A program made the position numbers and the translations under genes. A stretch of 64,000 nt of DNA from Calothrix parasitica NIES-267 (GTDB lineage: Bacteria > Cyanobacteriota > Cyanobacteriia > Cyanobacteriales > Nostocaceae), in assembly GCF_002368095.1 (NCBI RefSeq), contig NZ_AP018227.1:4551782-4615781 (forward strand), given 5' to 3'. Positions within the stretch are counted from its first letter, which is position 1. Every line of letters begins with the position of its first letter. The notes under the pieces were generated by a model. The model made no database searches, was not told where the DNA came from, and saw nothing but the letters and a program-made list of their open reading frames with translations. Positions 1-8,029 of this stretch are shown here, one piece after another.

Positions 1-137
1 GTTGTGATTACAAGCAAAACGTTCAATTAACATTGATTGTAGATTTTATATATAATTTCCTATTCCCTAACCATTACTTATTAATCATTACTCATTACTC
101 TCTATCTTAAAAAACAATATTATATCTAATTACTAAA

Positions 138-692
138 ATGTTAACTTCAACTGATTTTAGCGGCTTATTTAACAAGCGTTTTTTAGATAATTTTTTCCCA
201 ATTCCAGCAGACAGTAGTTTGCAATTGGGACAGTTAACACCCCAGTTTATACTTCCGGATATTACAAATGGTAGCTTGGTAAAATTATCGGATTATCAAA
301 GCAAGCAACCAGTTATCGTATTATTAACTCGAATATTTACAGAAAAGCAATACTGTCCATTTTGTTTTCCTCATATCAAAGCTTTGAATGAAAACTACGA
401 GCAGTTTAAGAATCGAGGAGTAGAACTATTACTAATTACAAGTACTGACGAGCGTCAAAGTCAAATAGTTGTTAAAGATTTAAGCTTAAAAATGCCGTTG
501 CTGAGCGACCCTAGCTGTAAAATATTTCGCGATTATGGAGTTGGACAAGCATTAGGTGCGCCTTTACCGGCACAATTTATTTTAGATAAACAAGGAAAAC
601 TGACTTATAAACATTTATTTTCTTTTCTAGACCATAACGCTAGTGTAGAAACATTGCTTTCTTTTATTGATGCTAATTTAATGAATGAGTAA
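138..692 (+). CDS. AhpC/TSA-type peroxiredoxin-like protein (redoxin)
   Basis: The 184-residue protein has a thioredoxin-fold redoxin layout. An opening segment (GQLTPQFILPDITNGS) is typical of AhpC/TSA and Bcp proteins, and a YCPFC motif lies near residues 71-75 where the peroxidatic or resolving cysteines of this superfamily sit. The LLLITSTDERQ and FRDYGVGQALGAPLPAQFIL stretches fit the central strand and the loop before the last strands. There is no signal peptide, so it is probably cytosolic. By family it would reduce peroxides or act as a thiol oxidoreductase, but the CPFC arrangement is closer to redoxin-like proteins than to classical 2-Cys Prx, so the substrate is open. It is a single gene, followed directly by a mobile repeat. 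Confidence 0.75.
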   Translation: MLTSTDFSGLFNKRFLDNFFPIPADSSLQLGQLTPQFILPDITNGSLVKLSDYQSKQPVIVLLTRIFTEKQYCPFCFPHIKALNENYEQFKNRGVELLLITSTDERQSQIVVKDLSLKMPLLSDPSCKIFRDYGVGQALGAPLPAQFILDKQGKLTYKHLFSFLDHNASVETLLSFIDANLMNE

Positions 693-713
693 TTGGTAAT
701 TGATAATTGACTA

Positions 714-875
714 GGGAGCATCCCAAATGTGGAAAAATATAATTTGTCATTGCGAGCGTAATGAAATGAAGCGAAGCAATCGCAATAACTAGACTTTGCG
801 ATTGCTTCATTCCGCTTCGCTGCATTCGCAATGACAATCAATATTTTGGTAAAGTTGCAAAATTGGGATGCTCCC
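714..875. mobile_element. MITE-like element, copy 1 (162 bp, 8-bp target duplication)
   Basis: The ends are perfect inverted repeats (GGGAGCATCCCAA / TTGGGATGCTCCC) and the interior is a long imperfect palindrome (GAAGCGAAGCAATCGCAA / TTGCGATTGCTTC). The element is flanked by a perfect 8-bp direct repeat, ATTGACTA, at 706-713 and 876-883. It has no coding capacity; short frames across it are by-products of the palindrome. It is identical over 162 bp to the copy at 59030-59191. The ends and duplication show it moved by transposition, and the transposase must be supplied from elsewhere. Confidence 0.9.
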
Positions 876-1066
876 ATTGACTATGCAAGAATTATCATCT
901 CAAATATAAAAATTATTTACTAATATCGTCTTTTTTTTGCTCTGCTCCCTACTATATCTTGCAGGACTACTGAATTAACATACCAATTACGGAAGAGACA
1001 TATTTTTGATTTTATTTCTCAAAAAAAGAGTAGGCAGAACCTACTCTAACTATCTTTAAATAATAA

Positions 1067-2074
1067 TTACAACTTGAATTTATGTAAATTACTGCGGGGT
1101 TTGAAGGTGCGAATATCTCGAATTTTTTCATAATATTCCCGTTCTTGGTTGCTAATATCTTTCGGTGTAGCAATAGCAATTTTAACTAACTGGTCAGTGC
1201 GACCTCCTTTGGGATTTCTCCAACCTTTTCCCCGCAATCGCAAAGTTTGACCAGAACGTATTCCGGGAGGAAGCTTGACATCGACCATACCGTCTGGTGT
1301 GGGAACTTCGATAGTTCCTCCTAATACAGCTTCGTCAGGAGTAATTTCGACTTCACATAGCAAATTATCGCCGTCAAATTTGAAAAACGGGTGGTTTCCA
1401 AGCTCAACTACTAAATATAAATCACCGCGTTTTTGATTTAAGGGACTAACTGGTCCTTTACCTTTTACTCTTAAGCGACTACCAGTTTTTGCACCAGCGG
1501 GTATACGAACATCAATCGTTTCACTTCCTAAATTAAACCGCTTTTGTACGCCGTTAAAAGCTTCTGCATAAGTTAAAGTAATAGTGGCTTCGCTATCTTG
1601 AGCCGCACCTCTGCCCATATCTTGGAAACCACCAAAGTCGTTAAATCCACCGTACCCACCTGCACCAGGTGAAGTTCGGTAGGAATAACTTTGTCCTCCT
1701 CCACGGTTTCCACCACCAAAACGTCCTAATAATTCATTAATAAAATCATCAAAGCTGCTGTACTGGCCAAAATCAAAACCATTCATATCTACACCAGCAC
1801 CACCACCACCAGCACCAGCACCACCGGGAAAACCTCCAGCTTGTTTCCAGTATTGCCCAAACTGATCGTACTTCTGACGTTTTTCGGGGTCTGATAATAC
1901 TTCGTATGCTTCGTTAACTTCCTTGAAACGTGCTTCGGCTTGTTTATTACCTTGATTTACATCAGGATGATATTTGCGGGCTAATTTACGAAAAGCTTTT
2001 TTAATATCTTCTTGAGAAGCGCCTTTATTTACTCCCAAAATTTGATAATAATCTTTGAAGTCGGTTGCAGCCAT
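1067..2074 (-). CDS. DnaJ/CbpA-type (class B) J-domain co-chaperone
   Basis: The N-terminal J domain (about residues 8-72) carries the HPD triad at residues 36-38, which stimulates the ATPase of DnaK. A Gly/Phe-rich linker follows (about 80-160). The C-terminal substrate-binding domains (about 160-320) include a [20 protein letters not shown]-type segment and the [20 protein letters not shown] region. There is no CxxCxGxG zinc finger, so this is a class B (CbpA/DnaJB1-like) protein rather than canonical DnaJ. The start is supported by a strong purine-rich ribosome site (AGGGAGG) about 12 nt upstream. The gene stands alone, with no dnaK or grpE nearby. The role is folding and disaggregation of cytosolic clients. 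Confidence 0.9.
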   Translation of the reverse strand: MAATDFKDYYQILGVNKGASQEDIKKAFRKLARKYHPDVNQGNKQAEARFKEVNEAYEVLSDPEKRQKYDQFGQYWKQAGGFPGGAGAGGGGAGVDMNGFDFGQYSSFDDFINELLGRFGGGNRGGGQSYSYRTSPGAGGYGGFNDFGGFQDMGRGAAQDSEATITLTYAEAFNGVQKRFNLGSETIDVRIPAGAKTGSRLRVKGKGPVSPLNQKRGDLYLVVELGNHPFFKFDGDNLLCEVEITPDEAVLGGTIEVPTPDGMVDVKLPPGIRSGQTLRLRGKGWRNPKGGRTDQLVKIAIATPKDISNQEREYYEKIRDIRTFKPRSNLHKFKL

Positions 2075-2526
2075 CTACTACTAGCCTCCCTTACGGTGTA
2101 TTTCCAATAATGCTTTCTATGTATAAATTGAGTTGATATACCGCCCAAACTGTAATTGCGGACATTCGTACTCTTACTTTAAATTAACAAACATTAAACG
2201 ATAGTTAGGTGCGGTTCTTGCTAGTCACGAGCGGGGAAATTTCCGTACTATTCAAGGTGAAAACATCAAAATTGAAGGGTTTATGTTGGCTGCTTGAGTC
2301 CAACAAGCTTTTAAATATGGAAAGGTACGAAATCCCCCCTTAAAGAAGAAGGGGGGTTAGCGGAATTTAAATGAACTACCTACTGCCGATACTTAATGGT
2401 AAAGAGTGATATTTATTTCCCTTGTACCTAAAAATCCACTTAGAGATTAAAAAAAGCTTTTAAGTGTTAGTTGTTTGCTAACGGCTTTTATCCTATGGGA
2501 ATTTCCATTTTATTAATGACTATTAA
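2075..2526. other. Intergenic, 452 bp, with a C6/G6 hairpin
   Basis: This is the upstream region of the J-domain gene and the downstream region of glgC. The only clear structure is a hairpin at 2334-2356 (CCCCCCTT, 7-nt loop, AAGGGGGG), part of a C-run/G-run hairpin family also seen near 52270. Just past the glgC stop, read on the minus strand, GTTAGCAAACAACTAAC and a T-rich run could form a weak terminator. I see no gene here. Confidence 0.5.
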
Positions 2527-3816
2527 TTAAATGACTGTTCCATCTGCTATCACAGCATTTTTGAGTACGACTATGATACCGCTGCGGATGTAGAAGCCTT
2601 TTTCTTCACGGTCGGCTTCTTGAACGTTATCTTTATTGATAATTTGTACGTCGCAACCGATGCTAGCATTTTTGTCAATAATGGCGCGGCGAACTGTGGT
2701 GTTCGCTCCTATACCTAAGCTTGTAGGTCCATCGGTACAATCAGATTGACGCTCGGCAAAAGGCTGATAATAATCCGCTCCCATAATCAACGTATCTTCG
2801 ATATTGCATCCAGATTCAACTCGCGATCGCACTCCTAAAACAGAATTAACAATGCGGCAATCTTTGAGGATACAACCTTCTCCAATCATTGACTGTGCTA
2901 TTTGGCAATTTAATAGCTTAGTGGGGGGTAGATAGCGAGAACGGGTGTAAATAGGTGCTTCTTCATCATAGAAGCTAAAAGGTGGTGCTGGTTGCTGAGT
3001 TAGTGTCAAATTTGAATTGTAAAAGGCTTCAATGGTACCAATATCTTCCCAATAGTCATCAAACAAGAAAGCCTGAACGTTGTACTTGTCTAATGCAGCA
3101 GGAAGAATTTCCTTACCAAAATCGGTTTGGTCTTTGGAATGATTTAGCAAGTCAAGTAAAACTTGTTTTTTAAACACATAAATTCCCATTGAGGCAATGT
3201 ATGGCTTTTCTTTGGCTTGGTCTGCATCCAATCCCAATACACTTGTATCAACAGCCATTTGCTTTAAAGCATCACCTTTGGGTTTTTCGCTGAAGTCTAT
3301 TATTTTGCCAGTATCATCAATTTTGATTAAACCAAAAGCGGAAGCTCCACGTTCATCCATCGGAACCACGGATAAAGTCACATCAGCTCCTGTTTCACGG
3401 TGACGTTCGATAAATTGACGGTAGTCCATCCGATAAAGATGGTCACCTGATAGAATCAAATACTCATCTATATCCCAGTCTTCAAAAAGCCATAGATATT
3501 GACGCACCGCATCGGCTGTACCTTGGAACCAGCTAGAACTGCTTGGAGTTTTCTGTGGAGCAAGGACTTCCACGAAACCTTCAGTAAAGCCAGCAAAACT
3601 GTAAGTACGACCAAGGTGACGGTTTAAGGAAGCCGAATTGAACTGCGTTAAAACATAAATTTTAAATATTTCTGAATTGATACAGTTACTAACCGGAATA
3701 TCTATTAAACGATATTTTCCAGCCAAGGGTACTGCTGGTTTAGCGCGGAATTTTGTTAGCGGATAAAGACGGGTGCCTGCACCACCACCAAGAATGATAC
3801 CTAAAACTTTTTTCAT
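2527..3816 (-). CDS. glgC: Glucose-1-phosphate adenylyltransferase (ADP-glucose pyrophosphorylase)
   Basis: The enzyme makes ADP-glucose from glucose-1-phosphate and ATP, the committed step of glycogen synthesis in the cytosol. At 429 residues it has the normal cyanobacterial length. Family motifs in order are [12 protein letters not shown] (nucleotide binding), [55 protein letters not shown] and [20 protein letters not shown]-terminal left-handed beta-helix ends in [18 protein letters not shown], the region that binds the activator 3-phosphoglycerate in the family. A HIP1 octamer lies inside the gene at 2823-2830. It is monocistronic here, with no other glg genes adjacent. Confidence 0.97.
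   Translation of the reverse strand: MKKVLGIILGGGAGTRLYPLTKFRAKPAVPLAGKYRLIDIPVSNCINSEIFKIYVLTQFNSASLNRHLGRTYSFAGFTEGFVEVLAPQKTPSSSSWFQGTADAVRQYLWLFEDWDIDEYLILSGDHLYRMDYRQFIERHRETGADVTLSVVPMDERGASAFGLIKIDDTGKIIDFSEKPKGDALKQMAVDTSVLGLDADQAKEKPYIASMGIYVFKKQVLLDLLNHSKDQTDFGKEILPAALDKYNVQAFLFDDYWEDIGTIEAFYNSNLTLTQQPAPPFSFYDEEAPIYTRSRYLPPTKLLNCQIAQSMIGEGCILKDCRIVNSVLGVRSRVESGCNIEDTLIMGADYYQPFAERQSDCTDGPTSLGIGANTTVRRAIIDKNASIGCDVQIINKDNVQEADREEKGFYIRSGIIVVLKNAVIADGTVI
2823..2830. repeat. HIP1 octamer in glgC
   Basis: GCGATCGC, the highly iterated palindrome of many cyanobacteria. Four further copies lie at 27576, 31359, 47234 and 61644, all inside coding regions. Confidence 0.9.
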
Positions 3817-4039
3817 TTATATTTCTCCAGACTGCCTTGAAGCTCTCACTAATCAGTTTATGACTGTGTGTGACAGCTCGCACGGGGAAATTAAAGATTA
3901 AGGTAAGTTAAAGAAAACACTTGAAAACACTATTAATGTAGTGAAAATAAGACTTTTAATAATTCTTTCAATAATTTGAGAATAGAAAAGAATGTATCGT
4001 CTAGGACATTACATATCATCAAGCAGCTACACCCGCACT

Positions 4040-4315
4040 TTAATCCCCACTTACCAAATGCAATTGCTGAGAAAGCTTCAGAGACTTCACCCAAGGTTGT
4101 TCTGAAAGCTGAGAAACTGCATTTGATGAAAGCGTTGCTGTAAACACATTTCTTTTAGCCGTAATATCACTGACACCAAAACTTTCTAAAAGAGCAATTG
4201 CTTTTGAGTCTATAGGTAATTCAATATGAATAAAGACTACTAAACAAGGTCTTGATTGGTCTTGAATATTTTTCAGTGCCAATATAAGAGCGATATCTAG
4301 CTTACTATAGTTCAT
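4040..4315 (-). CDS. Small protein resembling a free-standing subtilase propeptide
   Basis: This 91-residue protein is colinear over its whole length with the N-terminal pro-region of the S8 protease encoded just upstream at 4701-6443. Shared landmarks are K5-L6 with a following hydrophobic stretch, VVFI (26-29 here, 47-50 in the protease), LSEQPWV/LSEEPAV (70-76 / 88-94) and a final LH exactly 15 residues after the LSE leucine in both. Inhibitor I9-type propeptides fold and inhibit subtilases, so a secreted or cytosolic inhibitor/chaperone acting in trans is the natural inference. There is no signal peptide, matching the protease. It has the same strand as the protease, is 385 bp downstream, and could be co-transcribed. 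An alternative is a duplicated protease remnant that no longer functions. Confidence 0.6.
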   Translation of the reverse strand: MNYSKLDIALILALKNIQDQSRPCLVVFIHIELPIDSKAIALLESFGVSDITAKRNVFTATLSSNAVSQLSEQPWVKSLKLSQQLHLVSGD

Positions 4316-4700
4316 AAACTGTTAAATGATTGAGGGGCAGGTAATAGTAATCTTACTTGCCCCGTTCCAAGCCTATCAAGTATAAAGCTAATTCCTATCC
4401 ATCTTTATATAGGTCTTAATTCGATTGATAGGCTTAAAAATTTGAGATTTTGGATTTTAGATTTTGCGGAAACAGCAAGGGGGAGATGTTCCGAACGTCA
4501 AAGTTTTCAAGACAGATTTTGGGTTAAAAATCGGGAATTAGGAGTGAGGAGTGAGGAACAAGAAATTGACAATTCAAGGGTTTTGGGTTTTGATTTTGTC
4601 TCTAGAATCGAGAATTATGATTATATTCCCTTATATTCCCTTCCCTTCCCTTACTAGACATAGACAATTCTATTTCTACCCCACTCCTAATTCCCAAAAT
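4316..4700. other. Intergenic, 385 bp, short repeats only
   Basis: This lies between the S8 protease and the propeptide-like gene. It contains degenerate heptamer-like runs (TTATATTCCC, CTTCCCTTCC, AGGAGTGAGG). Open frames here on the plus strand have the composition of such repeats, not of protein. I see no gene or clear terminator, so read-through from the protease into the small gene is possible. Confidence 0.4.
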
Positions 4701-6443
4701 CTACAGATTTCCGGTGTTAATCAACCCAAATCCCCATTTTTTATCAAATGTTCCTGTTTCCTTTCCGGGGATGGAACTATTTTTGTAAAGTAATTCTTTC
4801 AAAGCTTGGGGGTCGAGTTTGGGATTGCGCTGCAATAGTAGTGCTACTAATCCAGTAACAAAAGGTGTGGCCATACTGGTACCTGCTAAGGCTACAAACT
4901 TGGGATTAATAATCATCGACCTATCCAAATTCGCATCGCTAGAAAGAGCTGAAACTATCATTGCTCCCGGTGCTGCAATATCCGGTTTCTGAGCATCATT
5001 CCGTAAAGGTCCTTCGCTACTAAATTCGGAAATAGTATCTAGCTCCAAACCCATTTCTCGTTCTTTACCATCTATATCAGTATACTTAGCTTTTGTGGTA
5101 TATGAAGCAACGGTAACGGCGCTTGCGGCACATCCGGGAGAGCCAATTTTCACCGAATCAGCGATACTTTTGCCTGTAAAAAATACTGAACTCACATCAT
5201 CCAAAGTCCAAACGTCTACACGGGTTTCTTTTGATGATTTATTACGTAACCGTAACTGCCAAACACCTCCGGGAACCGGCTGATTAAACTGTCCTTCTCC
5301 AGTACCGCGAATCTGTACGAAGAAATTATAATCGCCATTCATTGGGTCTTTTCCCGGCGTTACTATTTCGACCAACGCATCCGATAAATTATATTCTTGC
5401 GCTGGATTATCATCAGTAATAATCGGCTGAAAAGGTGTAACAAAACCGTTGGGACTCCGTACCGAAACTTCTAACTCAGAATCTCTGGAATACCAACCGT
5501 TCAGCCATACTATTCCGACTTGGTTTAATGGTGCAGAAAAACGCATGGTACTCATCTCACCACTAGGAACAATGGTTTGACCGTGAATATTGTCATTACC
5601 TTCGTTACCAGCAGCAGCACATACAATTCTTCCCGAACCAGTTTCACTATCGATAATTTTTGAGAGAGAATCCGTGCCATCGTGACCGTCAGCATGTCCC
5701 CCCAAACTGAGATTAACTACAGCTGGAAGTCCCATCTCGCTAGCTACTCGAAAAACATAGCGAACCGCATCAGCGATATGAGCATCTTGTAAATCAGTTT
5801 TGACAATAATAAATTCTGCTTCTGGGGCTACTCCGCAAAATTCGTTATCGGAACCTCCAGCAATTCCAGCAACATGAGTCCCGTGTCCGTCAGTATCGAG
5901 AGACATTGCTAAATGTTTATCGGTTAGTTCGGCTCCATAGTCACCTTCGGAAACACCATTTCCCGATAATGTCTGATCCCAAACCCGTAAAACGCGTCCT
6001 GCGAAAGCAGGATGGGCTGAATCAATACCGCTATCTATAATGCCGATAATTACACCTTTACCGCTTAATTGCGATTTTTGTTGCTTAAACTGCGGTAAAT
6101 CTACTTTTTCCGGTGCAACATCCATCCGCCAATGTAATTTCCGCGATGGTTTAATACGTTCAACTGCTGGCTCTTCGGACAAACGGGCTAAACTTGCAAT
6201 AGGTAAAAAAGCCGTTCTTACTTTACCTCTATTTTGATTGATTTTAATACCGTACTCAGATAAATGACTCAAGTCTGCTTGTTCGTCACAGTATATAAAT
6301 ACTACGCTACGAATTGGCTTCAAATTACTTCTAGGAGAAACTATACCAAGCGAACGTCTGTGAGTTACTAATGCTTGACTTCCTTCTCTGTGATAGTCCT
6401 CATAAGCTAACAATATTCCAGGAGAAAGTTTTTCGTGTCTCAT
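4701..6443 (-). CDS. Subtilisin-like serine protease (peptidase family S8)
   Basis: The catalytic triad is readable: Asp137 in VIIGIIDSGIDSAHP, His187 in DTDGHGTHVAGIAGG, and the nucleophile Ser near residue 523 in AGTSMATPFVTGLVALLL. The oxyanion Asn is in AAAGNEGND. Residues about 43-105 form an I9-like propeptide. A beta-rich insert of roughly 150 residues lies between the Asn and Ser blocks, as in larger cyanobacterial and Bacillus cell-associated subtilases. There is no signal peptide, so the enzyme is either intracellular or exported by an unrecognised route. Its 580 residues fit this subgroup. A propeptide-like small gene follows on the same strand. Confidence 0.92.
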   Translation of the reverse strand: MRHEKLSPGILLAYEDYHREGSQALVTHRRSLGIVSPRSNLKPIRSVVFIYCDEQADLSHLSEYGIKINQNRGKVRTAFLPIASLARLSEEPAVERIKPSRKLHWRMDVAPEKVDLPQFKQQKSQLSGKGVIIGIIDSGIDSAHPAFAGRVLRVWDQTLSGNGVSEGDYGAELTDKHLAMSLDTDGHGTHVAGIAGGSDNEFCGVAPEAEFIIVKTDLQDAHIADAVRYVFRVASEMGLPAVVNLSLGGHADGHDGTDSLSKIIDSETGSGRIVCAAAGNEGNDNIHGQTIVPSGEMSTMRFSAPLNQVGIVWLNGWYSRDSELEVSVRSPNGFVTPFQPIITDDNPAQEYNLSDALVEIVTPGKDPMNGDYNFFVQIRGTGEGQFNQPVPGGVWQLRLRNKSSKETRVDVWTLDDVSSVFFTGKSIADSVKIGSPGCAASAVTVASYTTKAKYTDIDGKEREMGLELDTISEFSSEGPLRNDAQKPDIAAPGAMIVSALSSDANLDRSMIINPKFVALAGTSMATPFVTGLVALLLQRNPKLDPQALKELLYKNSSIPGKETGTFDKKWGFGLINTGNL

Positions 6444-7981
6444 ATTAACCTCTATTTAACTTTAAGTGCTGCAAGATTCTACCAGGATAAGTCGTGTAAA
6501 ACACATTCCTTACAAGTCTTTTTCATGTTTGATTGTTGAATGAGAGGATAGCGATATTTTCCTACAATCAAAAAAATAACTTGTATTAGCAGATCGACGA
6601 TTTCATGGCAATTAAGCTAGAAACTCTTTTATGTCAGAACACCCGCAGAAAAATACACAATATCACTTGTGGATTACAGATAATCGAATAAAATGAGGTG
6701 TTAGAGCCTAGACTTGGTGATTAGTTCCAGTTTTTTTCTATGTAAGAAAGAATATTGGGACAATTTTATGATTTACTCAAAGGTAATTCGTTATTTACCA
6801 TTTGAAAAATTGGGGTTTTACTGATTAGCCTTTATCCGAATCATAGTTACATTGAGAATATGAAACCAATAGACATTGATTAAATACGAGCAATGATGTG
6901 CAGGTTTAAAGTTTTATGCAGAGACAGAAGCTATTGCTAAATACTTTTAAGGAATAATATTAGCCAAAGAAATATTTTTATTAGATACACTGGCAGGGGA
7001 GAAATTTTATTATTTTGGGTAATAGTTGCATTATTTAACTATCGCAACATTTCTTATTGTCTAAGTTTAAAGAATAATGCTTTCTTCAGTATGCCAGCAT
7101 AAAACATGAATATATTTAGTTTTAAATATTACATACTACTTTAAATTATATTTGTTTCTCCAGAGCTATATTCATCCAGGTATCTTCTTAGGCAACTTGT
7201 TTAAAGCTACTCATAAAGGATAAGCAACAATCTATCTAAAGTTGGATACTTCAGTATTTTCTCTATGTGCAATTGTATCTCTAATTTGTTACACTTTTTG
7301 TCAAAGATTGTGATTCACTTATTCCAGGTTGGTATTGAATTAAATTAAACCGTAATGCTTCATAGTCAAAAGCTGTAAGTTTAATTTGCCGTCATTATAT
7401 TGATTTTTTTCAAAACCATATTAATGTAAATGCTCGGATATTTAGACAAAAATCTTAGTCTATCAGATAGCAACTAACTGAAATAATTGTTAAAAAAAGC
7501 TAAAAAAGCCACAATACTTTTCTTGATTTTGTTACCACAGGTAAAGTAAATAGTCGTTTGAATGTATCGCAAAGCGATTGAAAAAAAATCAGATATAATA
7601 TTGCGGAATGCCATTGATGATTGGAAAAATGCAATTGAAAAATTAAATAATTATAGTTATGCTAAGAAAAGAGATGCAGAATATGAGAAAAACACAAAGC
7701 CCTAACTATTTAGGTCATGTAAATTGATTATTAATATGAGTACAATATTTTCCAAGTTTAACTTCATCGAATATAATTCAATAATGTAACTTCAAAGTAT
7801 TTGATTCTAATTTATTAATTAAATCCTAATAAGTTTAAATCAAATTATGCATATTTGTATTATCGCAATCAGAAAAAATTAAGAATAAAATAATCAGTAA
7901 GTAATTTCTTTTAATTCTTAATCTTAGACTAATCAAAATATCGAGTATTAACTGCCATAAGTAAGTACCATAAGACTACTA
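6444..7981. other. Nearly gene-free AT-rich region, 1.5 kb
   Basis: Between the divergently transcribed protease and c-di-GMP genes I see no recognisable gene, RNA or mobile element. There are stop-interrupted stretches with codon-like texture (for example around 6900-6960), which may be gene remains, and one 47-codon frame listed separately. It may carry the regulatory region of the GGDEF-EAL gene, but no operator can be named from the sequence. Confidence 0.4.
7562..7705 (+). CDS. Possible small protein, 47 residues (doubtful)
   Basis: An ATG-initiated frame encodes a lysine-rich, probably helical peptide beginning MYRKAIEKKSDIILRNAIDD. An in-frame TGA immediately precedes the ATG, so the frame cannot extend upstream. 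No ribosome site is evident, and I recognise no family. It could be the tail of a degraded gene or chance in AT-rich DNA. Confidence 0.2.
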   Translation: MYRKAIEKKSDIILRNAIDDWKNAIEKLNNYSYAKKRDAEYEKNTKP

Positions 7982-8029
7982 ATGGTTGGTTCATTTACCT
8001 GCTTGGGAGCGAGACTGGTGTGTTACTAC

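Noticed and set aside
605-877. A 90-codon minus-strand frame
   Set aside because: Most of it lies inside the 162-bp palindromic MITE, and the rest overlaps the end of the redoxin gene; the translation is an artefact of the repeat.
4442-4793. Two overlapping plus-strand frames of 71 and 80 codons
   Set aside because: They have composition of degenerate short repeats, no ribosome sites, and one overlaps the protease gene.
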